From Azospirillum sp. (GTDB lineage Bacteria; Pseudomonadota; Alphaproteobacteria; Azospirillales; Azospirillaceae), in NCBI GenBank assembly GCA_016124535.1, contig WGNK01000053.1, forward strand, positions 39,748-103,747: DNA of 64,000 nucleotides. The letters run 5' to 3'. The notes beneath the pieces are model-generated. The model saw only the letters and a list, made by a program, of their open reading frames with translations. It had not been told where the DNA came from and ran no database searches. How positions within the stretch are numbered: the stretch's first letter is position 1; the number at the start of each line of letters is the position of its first letter. The position numbers and the translations under genes are program-made. Positions 43,717 through 51,740 of the stretch are shown here, piece by piece.

Positions 43717-43965
43717 ATGTCCGAAAAAGCACAAAACGTGCAGGACGTGTTTCTGAATAACGTCCGCAAGAACAAGACGCCGGTCACGGTGTTTTTAGTC
43801 AATGGGGTCAAACTGCAGGGGATCATCACCTGGTTTGATAACTTCTCGGTCCTGCTGCGCCGCGATGCTCATTCCCAGCTGGTCTACAAGCATGCGATAT
43901 CGACTGTAATGCCAGCCCATCCGATCCAGTTGTTCGAACCGCCGAAGGAATCCGACCACGAGTGA
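43717..43965 (+). CDS. hfq: RNA chaperone Hfq
   Basis: Hfq is a hexameric ring that anneals small RNAs to mRNAs. The 82 residues carry Sm1 (VQDVFLNNVRKNKTPVTVFL, LQGIITWFDNFSVLL) and Sm2 (YKHAISTVMP) motifs, followed by a short tail. A GAAGG site precedes the ATG at 43717. The end of hfq overlaps the apparent start of hflX, as the two genes are commonly paired. Confidence 0.97.
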   Translation: MSEKAQNVQDVFLNNVRKNKTPVTVFLVNGVKLQGIITWFDNFSVLLRRDAHSQLVYKHAISTVMPAHPIQLFEPPKESDHE

Positions 43966-45289
43966 CGCCCTGGAACCGAGCCATGGCCGGTCGTCCGAGA
44001 CGGCTGGCCGCGCTCTGGTCATTTCACCAGTCCTGCGCACGGCCGTAGAAGCCCGGCGTACGCCGGAAGCCCGGCTCGACGAGGCGGTCGGTCTGACCGC
44101 CGCGATCGGGCTTGACGTCGTCGGTGCCGAGGCGGTGAAGGTCACAAGGCCGTCGCCGTCGACCCTGCTTGGCGGCGGCCTGGTCGAGCGCCTGACCGCG
44201 ACGATCGAGGAGCAGGAAATTACCGTGGTGATCGTCGACCATGCGCTGTCGCCGATCCAGCAACGGAATCTGGAACGCGCGCTGAAAGCCAAGGTGATCG
44301 ACCGCACCGGTCTGATCCTGGAAATCTTCGGCGCCCGAGCCCGCACCCGCGAGGGCCAGCTTCAGGTCGAGCTGGCGGCGCTGACCTATCAGCGTTCCCG
44401 GCTGGTGCGGTCGTGGACCCATTTGGAACGTCAGCGCGGCGGCTTCGGCTTCCTGGGCGGTCCCGGCGAATCCCAGCTCGAACTCGACCGCCGGCTGATC
44501 GGCGACCGCATTCTCAAGATCAAGCGCGAACTGGAAGACGTGCGCCGCACCCGCGGCCTTCATCGCAAGGCGCGCGAACGCGTGCCCTACCCGGTGGTTG
44601 CTCTGGTCGGCTATACCAACGCCGGCAAATCGACCTTGTTCAATCGCTTGGCCGGGGCGACGGTGTTCGCCCAGGACATGCTGTTCGCCACGCTCGACCC
44701 GACCATGCGGGCGATCGAGCTGCCGAGCGGGCGCAAGCTGATCCTGTCCGATACCGTCGGCTTCATCTCGGAGCTGCCGACCCAATTGGTTGCGGCCTTC
44801 CGGGCGACCCTGGAAGAGGTCGAAGCCGCCGATATCATCCTCCACGTCCGCGACATCGCCCATCCCGACAGCGAAGCGCAGTGCCTGGATGTCAACGCGG
44901 TGCTGGGCGATCTTGGTATCGACCCGGCAAGCGACCCGCGCCTGGTCGAAGTGCTCAACAAGGCCGACCTGCTCGACCCGATCAGTCGGGGGGCCGCCGA
45001 GGCCCAGCTGCGACGCAATCGCGACGACCACGCCTGCCTGGTCTCGGCCCGGACCGGCCTGGGGTTTGATGCACTGACCAATCTGCTCGACCGCCGGATG
45101 ACCGCGGCGCGCAGCGTGGTGACATTGGCGGTACCGCTGGGTGACGGCGCGGCATTGGCCTGGCTCTATCACCGTGGCGAAGTGCTTGACCGCCAGGATG
45201 GCGATGACGGCATGGCACAGCTCGCCGTCGCCCTCGATGCCGCCGATCTCGCCCGCTTCGAACACCGCTACGACTACCACCCGCGCTGA
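43958..45289 (+). CDS. hflX: Ribosome-associated GTPase HflX, with apparent ACG start
   Basis: HflX is a GTPase that rescues or splits stalled 70S ribosomes. The frame shows the family N-terminus (RALVISPVLRTAVEARRTPE), DHALSPIQQRNLERAL, IDRTGLILEIFGARA, GGFGFLGGPGESQLELDRR, then GYTNAGKSTLFN (G1), DTVGFI (G3) and NKADLL (G4). No ATG, GTG or TTG exists in frame before 44135, and starting there would remove the conserved N-terminal domain. An ACG at 43958 lies 8 bases after GAAGGA and gives 443 residues, overlapping the hfq end by 8 bases. An ancestral ATG changed to ACG is the simplest reading; a sequencing difference or a CTG start at 43970 are alternatives. Confidence 0.85.
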   Translation, partial: TSDALEPSHGRSSETAGRALVISPVLRTAVEARRTPEARLDEAVGLTAAIGLDVVGAEAVKVTRPSPSTLLGGGLVERLTATIEEQEITVVIVDHALSPIQQRNLERALKAKVIDRTGLILEIFGARARTREGQLQVELAALTYQRSRLVRSWTHLERQRGGFGFLGGPGESQLELDRRLIGDRILKIKRELEDVRRTRGLHRKARERVPYPVVALVGYTNAGKSTLFNRLAGATVFAQDMLFATLDPTMRAIELPSGRKLILSDTVGFISELPTQLVAAFRATLEEVEAADIILHVRDIAHPDSEAQCLDVNAVLGDLGIDPASDPRLVEVLNKADLLDPISRGAAEAQLRRNRDDHACLVSARTGLGFDALTNLLDRRMTAARSVVTLAVPLGDGAALAWLYHRGEVLDRQDGDDGMAQLAVALDAADLARFEHRYDYHPR

Positions 45290-45318
45290 GTGCGGTCCCT
45301 GCCTGCAGGAGGAAACCG

Positions 45319-45885
45319 GTGAACCGAAACCTGGCGGCCGTACTGGCGATCTGGACCCTGTGTTCAGGGAGCGCCGGGGACGCCCAGGCCCAGGGGGCGC
45401 CTCTGGTGCAGCCGCCGCCGGTCCCGGTGGCGCCAGCTCAGCCGGTGGTCGCCGCGCCGGCGGCGCGCGACCTGCTCAAGAACTGCCACGCCGAGCATTT
45501 CGTCGATTGCTTCGCTCAATGGCAGGCGCCACCGCCGCCGCCGCCCGCGCCGCCGGGGAGCCAAGCCGCCGCGGCGCCTCCGGCCAAGCCGGGCGAGGCG
45601 CCGCCGGCCGCCACAACGCCGCCACCGGGGACGCAGGCCGATGCGCCGCCTCCGGCCAAGCCCGGGCCTCCGGCCAAGCCCGGTGAGCCGCCGCCGGCTG
45701 CTGCCCCGCCGCCGCCCAAGCCACCCGGACCCGACCTTGATCTGGCGCTCTATCAGGCGCTGCAGCAGGCGATCAAGGACGCCGGGCTGGAGGGCAAGCT
45801 GTCTCTGGGCGGGCCGCCCAAGGACGGCAACACCGAATTGCGCATCGACCTGCCCAAACAGGAGCCGCTGCGGACCAAACGCTGA
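45319..45885 (+). CDS. Proline/alanine-rich secreted protein
   Basis: A 188-residue protein with GTG start behind a perfect AGGAGG. A signal peptide (about 1-24, ending AQAQG) is followed by a short cysteine-containing segment (LLKNCHAEHFVDCFAQW) and then a long low-complexity Pro/Ala/Gly/Lys part with repeated PPAKPG and PPPAA units. A 50-residue C-terminal module (LDLALYQALQQAIKDAG and beyond) looks folded. It probably spans or decorates the envelope. It lies 29 bases after hflX and is convergent with tetR. Confidence 0.65.
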   Translation: MNRNLAAVLAIWTLCSGSAGDAQAQGAPLVQPPPVPVAPAQPVVAAPAARDLLKNCHAEHFVDCFAQWQAPPPPPPAPPGSQAAAAPPAKPGEAPPAATTPPPGTQADAPPPAKPGPPAKPGEPPPAAAPPPPKPPGPDLDLALYQALQQAIKDAGLEGKLSLGGPPKDGNTELRIDLPKQEPLRTKR

Positions 45886-45921
45886 ACCCAGGGGTCCGGC
45901 GCCGGAGACCGCCCGGGGGAC

Positions 45922-46500
45922 CTAGCGCCGGGTCGGTTTGCCGACCAGGGTGCGGGCGGCATTGACGGCGGCCTCGGCATAGGCGGGGTCACGGTGGATC
46001 AGGATCAGAGCCTGACAGCCCTCGATCAGCAGCATCAACTGGCGGGCGATCGCCTCGGGCTCGGGCAACCGGCAAGCGGCGAGTTGGCCCCCGAGCCAGC
46101 GCTCGACCGCCAGTTTGTGGCGCAGCGCCATGGTGCGCGCCGGATGATCGGGCAGGGCGGCCAATTCCATGGTCAGGCGGGTGAAGCCGGAGCCGAGCCA
46201 GCCGGGGCTGGCCGCCCATAGTGCCAGATCGGCGAACACCGCCTCGACCAGTTCGGACGGGTCGCCGCCGGCCGGTACCGCCCATTGGGCGATCCGCGCC
46301 AGCGCGAGCTCGTTCTGGTGTTCGAGCATGGCGCCGATCAGGGCGTCCTTGCCGTCGAAATGATAGTAGAGCGTGCGCTTGGTCACACCGGCGGCGGCGG
46401 CGACATCATCGACGCTGGTGCGGGCGAAACCTTCCCGATAGATCAGCTGATAGCCGGCCTCGAGAATCCGCTTTCGGGTGTCGGCGGCCGTTCTTGCCAT
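45922..46500 (-). CDS. TetR-family transcriptional regulator
   Basis: A 192-residue repressor with an N-terminal helix-turn-helix (TRKRILEAGYQLIYREGFARTSVDDVAAAAGVTKRTLYYHF, about residues 8-50) and a helical ligand-binding domain. TLYYHFDGKDALIGAML is typical of the family. The ATG at 46500 is followed immediately upstream by a clear inverted repeat (46518-46545), which likely is its operator. Its target may be itself and perhaps other genes; the ligand is unknown. Confidence 0.9.
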   Translation of the reverse strand: MARTAADTRKRILEAGYQLIYREGFARTSVDDVAAAAGVTKRTLYYHFDGKDALIGAMLEHQNELALARIAQWAVPAGGDPSELVEAVFADLALWAASPGWLGSGFTRLTMELAALPDHPARTMALRHKLAVERWLGGQLAACRLPEPEAIARQLMLLIEGCQALILIHRDPAYAEAAVNAARTLVGKPTRR

Positions 46501-46517
46501 CGCCTGGGCACTCGCGC

Positions 46518-46545
46518 TTGGTATACTACTCAGTATGGATACCAA
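46518..46545. promoter_or_regulatory. Inverted repeat upstream of tetR, probable operator
   Basis: Outer arms TTGGTAT and ATACCAA are perfect complements, with nested ATACT and AGTAT inside. It lies 18 bases before the tetR start codon, the place where TetR-family proteins usually bind and repress themselves. The downstream-side gene (phosphatase) ends here, so it is not a target. Confidence 0.6.
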
Positions 46546-46561
46546 ATTTGGCGCAAGAAAC

Positions 46562-47023
46562 CTAGACGTTGGGGAAGCCGGCGAGCGGAAAGCGTTTGAG
46601 GATGCGCTGCATCAGGCCGTCGCGAACCTGGCGGTAGGCGCCCAGCATGACGTCGCGGCTGCCCTCCAGCACGGTCGGGTCGAACGTCCGCCAATATTCG
46701 ACATCGCAGGCCATGGTCCGGACCATTTCGATCGCCCGGTGCTGCGCCTCGGGCGACAGCGACACCACCAGGTCGAACGAGCTGTCTTCGAGTTGGTCGA
46801 AGGTCTTGGGCCGGTGGCGCGAAATGTCGATGCCGAGCTCCTCCATCACCGCCACCGCGAACGGGTCGGTTTCGGCCTCGCGCACCCCGACTGAGTCCAC
46901 GTAGATGCGTTTGCCGTGAAAATGGCGGAACAGGCCCTCGGCCATCGGCGAGCGGATCGCGTTGTAGGTGCATGCGAAGAGCACGCTGGTGACGACGGGA
47001 ACAGCAGGTTCGGTCATGAACAT
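46562..47023 (-). CDS. Low-molecular-weight protein tyrosine phosphatase family protein
   Basis: A 153-residue phosphatase with the CX5R loop at Cys18-Arg24 (FACTYNAIRSPMAEG) and a later acidic FDP (about residue 114) that would be the general acid. The usual loop is CTGNTCR, so Tyr and Ile replace Gly and Cys at inner positions, a variation seen in the subgroup that follows UPF0262 in alphaproteobacteria. It may act on phosphotyrosine or serve as an arsenate reductase. It ends the his operon unit. Two in-frame Met codons (47023, 47017) can start it. Confidence 0.85.
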   Translation of the reverse strand: MFMTEPAVPVVTSVLFACTYNAIRSPMAEGLFRHFHGKRIYVDSVGVREAETDPFAVAVMEELGIDISRHRPKTFDQLEDSSFDLVVSLSPEAQHRAIEMVRTMACDVEYWRTFDPTVLEGSRDVMLGAYRQVRDGLMQRILKRFPLAGFPNV

Positions 47024-47039
47024 CGGGACTTTGCCGACC

Positions 47040-47519
47040 CTAGCCCCGGATGTGGAGGACGCAGATCAAGGTGAACAGCCGCCGCGCGGTGTCGTGATCG
47101 AGTACGATTTTGCCGGCCAGCCGTTCCCGCAACAGGTCCGATCCCTCGTTGTGCAAGCCGCGCCGACCCATGTCGTAGGCCTCGATCTGGGACGGAGTCG
47201 CGCGCTTGATCGCGTTGTAGTAGCTTTCACAGACCATGAAATAGTCGCGCACGATGCTGCGAAAAGGGGTCAACGGCAACAGCACCTTGGTCAGCGGCGT
47301 GCCGTCCTGGGTGCGGATGTCGAAACCGAGCCGGTTTTCTTCGATGCTGAGGTGGAGATTGAACGGCCCATCCTCGACGAAGCCCTCAACGTCGAAGCTG
47401 TTTTCCTCCAGCAGATCAAAGATCGCCACCGCGCGCTCGTGTTCGACCTCCGGCTTGCGCCGCACCACCGATTTTTCGTCGAGCACGACATGGACGATCC
47501 GGGCGCGTGGCTCGCTCAT
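47040..47519 (-). CDS. UPF0262 family protein
   Basis: A 159-residue protein with the family traits RIVHVVLDEKSVVRRKPEVEHERAVAIFDLLEEN, GPFNLHLSIEENRLGFDIR and FRSIVRDYFMVCESYYNAIK. The function of UPF0262 is not known. Its position right after hisD is conserved in alphaproteobacteria. Its ATG overlaps the hisD TGA (ATGA), so translation is coupled. Confidence 0.93.
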   Translation of the reverse strand: MSEPRARIVHVVLDEKSVVRRKPEVEHERAVAIFDLLEENSFDVEGFVEDGPFNLHLSIEENRLGFDIRTQDGTPLTKVLLPLTPFRSIVRDYFMVCESYYNAIKRATPSQIEAYDMGRRGLHNEGSDLLRERLAGKIVLDHDTARRLFTLICVLHIRG

Positions 47520-48847
47520 GGCGCGGTCCCACCCTGACGGATTGCGCCGGGCCGACCGGCGCCAAGCCGGATAGCAACCGAACGGGCGTGGGCGTCGAGG
47601 CCCTCCGCGCGTGCCAGGGTCACGGCCGCCGGACCGATCGCCGCCAGAGCCGCCGGGTCGCAGGCGACCAACGTGGTCCGCTTCATGAAGTCGAGCACAT
47701 TCAGCCCCGACGAGAACCGGGCGCTGCGGGCGGTGGGCAGGACATGGTTGGGGCCGGCGACGTAATCGCCGATCGCTTCCGGCGTGTGGCGGCCAAGGAA
47801 GATCGCCCCGGCATGCCGGACCCGTGCCGCCATCGCCGCGGGATCGTCGACCGCCAGCTCCAGATGCTCCGGCGCGATGCGGTTGACCAGTTCCGGAGCC
47901 TGCTCGAGGCGGTCGACCACGATGACCGCGCCGTGGTCGCGCCAGCTGGCGCCGGCAATGGCGGCGCGCGGCAGGGTCGCCAGGACCGCATCGACGGCGG
48001 CAATCACGCGGTCGGCGAAAGCGGCGTCGTCGGTGATCAGGATCGATTGGGCCGAAGCGTCGTGTTCGGCCTGGGACATCAGATCGACCGCGATCCATTC
48101 GGGGTCGTTGGCGCCGTCGGCGACCACCAGGATTTCCGACGGTCCGGCAATCATGTCGATCCCGACGGTGCCGAAGACCTGGCGCTTCGCTTCGGCAACA
48201 AAGGCATTGCCGGGACCGACGATCTTGTCGACCGGGGCGATCGTGCCGGTGCCGAAGGCGAGGGCTGCGACCGCCTGGGCGCCACCGATCCGGTAAATCT
48301 CGTCAACACCGGCGCGCCGTGCCGCGGCCAGGACCAGGGGGTTGAGGCGGCCTTCGGGAGCGGGCACCACCATGGCGATCCGGCCGACCCCGGCGACGCG
48401 GGCCGGGATCGCGTTCATCAGTACCGAACTCGGATAGGCGGCGGTGCCGCCCGGAACATAAAGCCCGACCGCGTCGAGCGGGGTCCAGCGAGCGCCCAGA
48501 CGCACCCCCGCGGCATCGACAAAGTCCAGGGTTTCGGGCGTCTGGCAGCGGTGGAACGCCTCGATCCGTTCGGCCGCGCGATCCAGCGCCATGGTCTCGG
48601 CCGGGCCGACCGCTGCTGCTGCCGCCGCGATCTCCTCGGGCTGGATGCGCAGGGTCTCGGGCGTCAGGGCCAGGCGGTCGAACCGTTCGGTCAAAGCAAT
48701 CACTGCCCGGTCACCTTCCGCGCGCACCTGCTCGAGGATTCCGGCGACCGCCACCCGGACATCCTCCTGGGTCTCGCGCTGGGCCTGCAGCAGCAGGCGG
48801 AAGCCGGCCTCGAACGCCGGGTCGGCACGGTGCAGTTTATGGCGCAT
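47516..48847 (-). CDS. hisD: Histidinol dehydrogenase
   Basis: HisD catalyses the last two steps of histidine synthesis, oxidising L-histidinol to L-histidine with NAD and zinc. The 443 residues contain LYVPGGTAAYPSSVLMN, KIVGPGNAFVAEAKR, DMIAGPSEILV, MSQAEHDASAQS and RIAPEHLEL, with the zinc ligands and catalytic residues in the conserved His/Asp/Glu motifs. Its start overlaps hisG by 11 bases. Confidence 0.97.
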   Translation of the reverse strand: MRHKLHRADPAFEAGFRLLLQAQRETQEDVRVAVAGILEQVRAEGDRAVIALTERFDRLALTPETLRIQPEEIAAAAAAVGPAETMALDRAAERIEAFHRCQTPETLDFVDAAGVRLGARWTPLDAVGLYVPGGTAAYPSSVLMNAIPARVAGVGRIAMVVPAPEGRLNPLVLAAARRAGVDEIYRIGGAQAVAALAFGTGTIAPVDKIVGPGNAFVAEAKRQVFGTVGIDMIAGPSEILVVADGANDPEWIAVDLMSQAEHDASAQSILITDDAAFADRVIAAVDAVLATLPRAAIAGASWRDHGAVIVVDRLEQAPELVNRIAPEHLELAVDDPAAMAARVRHAGAIFLGRHTPEAIGDYVAGPNHVLPTARSARFSSGLNVLDFMKRTTLVACDPAALAAIGPAAVTLARAEGLDAHARSVAIRLGAGRPGAIRQGGTAP

Positions 48848-49514
48848 CGATGGCCTCCTGAAAGCGTGCGATCCAGCCCTGCAGTTCTTCGGGCCGGGTC
48901 TTCAGGGCGGTGCGGTTGACGATCAGGCGCGAAGAGACCTCGGCGATCTGCTCGATTTCCTGCAAGCCGTTGGCGCGCAGCGTCGAGCCAGTCTCGACCA
49001 GATCGACGATGCGCCGGCACAGGCCGAGCGATGGTGCCAGCTCCATGGCGCCGTTGAGCTTGATGCATTCGGCCTGGACACCGCGCGCCGCGAAGTGGCG
49101 GCGGGTGATCGCGGGATATTTGGTCGCGACCCGAACATGGCTCCACCGTGCCGGATCGTCGTGGGCCACCAGCTCGATCGGCTCCGCGACCGACAGCCGG
49201 CACTTGCCGATGCCGAGGTCGAGCGGAGCGTAGAGCTCGGCATAATCGAACTCGGTGATCACGTCGTTGCCCGCGACCCCGAGATGGGCGGCGCCGAATG
49301 CGACGAAGGTCGCGGCATCGAACGAGCGCACCCGGATGATGCTGAAATGCTCGAAATTGGTGCGAAACTGAAGCAGGCGGCTGCCGGGATCGTCGAACGC
49401 AGGCTCGGGCACGATGCCGGCGCGCCGGAGCACCGGCCGCAACTCTTTCAGAATGCGGCCCTTGGGGACGGCGAACACCAGAGGCTCTGAGGCAGGCGGC
49501 AGGTCGGCGGGCAA
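48837..49514 (-). CDS. hisG: ATP phosphoribosyltransferase, short form
   Basis: HisG makes N1-(phosphoribosyl)-ATP, the first step of histidine synthesis. The protein is 225 residues and lacks the C-terminal regulatory domain of the long form, so it should need HisZ as partner; hisZ is not in this window. VPKGRILKELRP, FGAAHLGVAGND and DLVETGSTLRANGL are visible. The start is TTG at 49514 with GAGGAG upstream. It is the first gene of the hisG-hisD-UPF0262-phosphatase unit. Confidence 0.95.
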   Translation of the reverse strand: MPADLPPASEPLVFAVPKGRILKELRPVLRRAGIVPEPAFDDPGSRLLQFRTNFEHFSIIRVRSFDAATFVAFGAAHLGVAGNDVITEFDYAELYAPLDLGIGKCRLSVAEPIELVAHDDPARWSHVRVATKYPAITRRHFAARGVQAECIKLNGAMELAPSLGLCRRIVDLVETGSTLRANGLQEIEQIAEVSSRLIVNRTALKTRPEELQGWIARFQEAIDAP

Positions 49515-49677
49515 TGATCTCTCCTCGCGGCAAGCGGCTCCGCGCCGGGATTGATAGCATATTCGATCAGAGGGTCACGCAGGAACGATCATTGCCGCTC
49601 CGCGAAGCGAGGGCTGATCGGGCGGCCGGTTTCTTGCTAACCTTGCCGGCGATCGATCGGCACGGGAGGGACGGGTG

Positions 49678-50112
49678 ATGAAGACGGCGCCGGGGCTTGG
49701 CATCGTGGTGTTTTCCGGCGGTTACGACCGGGTTCACTATGCCCTGGTGATGGCCTCGGCCGCAGCGGCGATCAACCGCAGGGTAACCCTGTTCTTCACC
49801 GGGCGGGCGCTGCCGCTGCTGCTCGCCGCCGATGCCGACGGCCGGCCGGGCTGGCATCGCCTGGACCTGGCCGATGACGGCAGCAGTCCGACGCTGCGGG
49901 ATCGTGCCCTGGCCGCGCTGCGGGTCGCGACGCTGGAGGAATTGATCGAGGCCATCGGCGCGCTGGAGATCGACGTGATCGCCTGCGAGATGGGCTTGCG
50001 GGTGCTCGGCATCGCGCCGGAAGCCCCGCTACGTCCTGAGCTTGCGGTTACCGTCGCCGGGGTCGTCACATTTTTAGGCAAGACCGAGGGGGCCGCCACA
50101 CTGTTCGTGTGA
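49678..50112 (+). CDS. DsrE/DsrF-like family protein
   Basis: A 144-residue protein resembling the DsrE superfamily (VVFSGGYDRVHYALVMASAAAAINRRVTLFFTGRAL). Such proteins form small oligomers, some carrying persulfide on a cysteine. Here a cysteine is at AC in DVIACEMGL. The ATG at 49678 lies after GGGAGGG; the GTG three bases before is the alternative. It is divergent from hisG and convergent with the reductase gene. Function is unknown. Confidence 0.78.
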   Translation: MKTAPGLGIVVFSGGYDRVHYALVMASAAAAINRRVTLFFTGRALPLLLAADADGRPGWHRLDLADDGSSPTLRDRALAALRVATLEELIEAIGALEIDVIACEMGLRVLGIAPEAPLRPELAVTVAGVVTFLGKTEGAATLFV

Positions 50113-50130
50113 CGACCGCCGCCGGATCGG

Positions 50131-50844
50131 TCAGGCGCCGAAGCCGCCGTCGATGGTGTGCATCGCACCGGTCACGATCGCGGCCTCGTCGCTGGCCAGA
50201 TAGGCGACCATGCCGGCAATTTCCGCCGGCCTGGCATGGCGCTTGATCGCCATAAACGAGTGCATCATCTCTGCCATCGGGCCGTCGCCGGGGTTCATAT
50301 CGGTATCGACCGGGCCGGGCTGGACGGCGTTGACCGTGATCCCTTTGGCGCCGAAATCCCGCGCCAGGCCCCGCACCATGCCCTGGACCGCCGATTTGGT
50401 CATGGCATAGGCGGCGCCGCCGGGGAACGGCATGCGGTCGCCATTGACCGAACCGATCACGATGATGCGGCCACCGCCGGCCATCGCCCGCGCACCGTCG
50501 ATTGCGGCATGGTAGGGGCCGCGAATATTCACGTCGATCAGGTGGTCGACTGCCGCCGGCTCGATTTCGAGCGGGTCGCCGAGCGCCAGCGCTCCGGCGC
50601 AGATTACCAGAATGTCGAGCCGAGGGAGGTCGGCGATCACCTGTGCGACGGCGCCCCGGTCCGCACTGTCGGCCTTGATCGCCGTGGCGCCGGTTGCCCT
50701 GGCGAGCACCGCCGCGGCATCGCCGGAACTGGCATAGGTGAATGTGGTTGCGGCGCCGTCGGCGCTCAGCCGCTCGACAATTGCAGCCCCGATGCCGCGG
50801 CTGCCGCCCAATACCAGCGCGGTCTTTCCGGTCAGATGGGTCAT
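50131..50844 (-). CDS. bdcA: Short-chain dehydrogenase resembling BdcA
   Basis: A 237-residue SDR. Key traits are LVLGGSRGIGAAIV (NADP-binding), IGSVNGDRMPFPGGAAYAMTKSA with the catalytic Ser-Tyr-Lys, and a C-terminal GAMHTIDGGFGA. These segments match my memory of E. coli BdcA, reported to bind cyclic di-GMP and promote biofilm dispersal, including the NGDRM and AIKRH parts. The upstream Met (50913) would give an unlikely extension. The enzymatic substrate is unknown. A cyclic di-GMP hydrolase is also encoded in this window. Confidence 0.85.
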   Translation of the reverse strand: MTHLTGKTALVLGGSRGIGAAIVERLSADGAATTFTYASSGDAAAVLARATGATAIKADSADRGAVAQVIADLPRLDILVICAGALALGDPLEIEPAAVDHLIDVNIRGPYHAAIDGARAMAGGGRIIVIGSVNGDRMPFPGGAAYAMTKSAVQGMVRGLARDFGAKGITVNAVQPGPVDTDMNPGDGPMAEMMHSFMAIKRHARPAEIAGMVAYLASDEAAIVTGAMHTIDGGFGA

Positions 50845-50997
50845 TCCCGAGTCCCCCTGTAGGTCTATTGCCGCCAAAGCGATGGGAGAGCTCCGCGAGT
50901 AGGCGGAGTCCAAAACTTGGTCATTGCCTAACTAAGGATGGCCACGGCATTCGTCGATCTGTTTCGCCTGGGGGGCGGCCATGCGGCGGGGGGGCGA

Positions 50998-51603
50998 TCA
51001 GCCCTTGTCCGGCTCGCGCCCCGGCTCGCCCCAGCGACGCACGTTGCCGGTGTCGAGCCCGAACAGGTCGAGCATGCGTCCGACCGTGTGGTCGACCAGA
51101 TCGTCGATCGTCTTGGGCTGGGCATAGAGGGCCGGTACCGGAGGAGCGATCACCGCGCCCATTTCGGCCAGCGCCACCATGGTGCGCAGATGGCCCAGAT
51201 GCAGCGGGGTTTCCCGCACCATCAGGACCAGTCGGCGTCGCTCCTTCAAAGTCACGTCGGCGGCGCGGGTCAGCAGGGTATCGGTCACCCCGGTGGCGAT
51301 TTCGCTCATGGTGCGGATCGAGCAGGGGGCGACGATCATGCCCAGCGTCTGGTAGCTGCCGCTGGCGATCGCGGCCCCGATATCGGTCGCCGCATGGTTG
51401 ACCGCGGCGATTTGTCTCACTTGCGAGGGCTTGATATCCGCCTCGCGCGCAAGTGTCATCTCACCAGCCTTGCTGATCACGAGATGGGATTCCACCCCGA
51501 GGACGCGTAGGCTTTCAAGCAGGCGGATGCCGAAGATCACGCCCGAGGCACCACTGATGCCGACGATCAGACGTTGGGGGATGAGACGTTTGGAAGTGTC
51601 CAT
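50998..51603 (-). CDS. ubiX: Flavin prenyltransferase
   Basis: UbiX attaches a dimethylallyl group to FMN, giving the prenyl-FMN used by UbiD decarboxylases in ubiquinone synthesis. The 201 residues show VGISGASGVIFGIRLLE, APCSIRTMSEIATGVTDTLLTRAADV and RETPLHLGHLRTM, all family motifs. Its partner UbiD is not in the window. It is divergent from the DUF465 gene. Confidence 0.95.
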   Translation of the reverse strand: MDTSKRLIPQRLIVGISGASGVIFGIRLLESLRVLGVESHLVISKAGEMTLAREADIKPSQVRQIAAVNHAATDIGAAIASGSYQTLGMIVAPCSIRTMSEIATGVTDTLLTRAADVTLKERRRLVLMVRETPLHLGHLRTMVALAEMGAVIAPPVPALYAQPKTIDDLVDHTVGRMLDLFGLDTGNVRRWGEPGREPDKG

Positions 51604-51670
51604 GGCGAGTGTTGTAACGGTGCCATCGGGTTCCGTCTATAGAACCGGCAGGCCTCTTGACACTACCGCC

Positions 51671-51702
51671 CGTCAGCAACACGTGTCAGTATGTTGCTGA
51701 CG
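51671..51702. promoter_or_regulatory. Inverted repeat upstream of the DUF465 gene
   Basis: Perfect 11-bp arms, CGTCAGCAACA and TGTTGCTGACG, surround a 10-base loop. It begins 68 bases after the ubiX start and lies 38 bases before the DUF465 ATG, in a divergent promoter area. It can act as operator for a dimeric protein or as an RNA hairpin in the leader. Confidence 0.55.
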
Positions 51703-51740
51703 TTTCACATTCGCGTCAACTTTACGATGGAGGAGACTCT

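Noticed and set aside
43950..43970. Hfq-HflX fusion through a +1 frameshift at GAG-TGA-C
   Set aside because: A +1 slip at the hfq stop would enter the hflX frame, but no slippery codon or stimulating signal is evident and the ACG start with a well-placed ribosome site explains the frame more simply.
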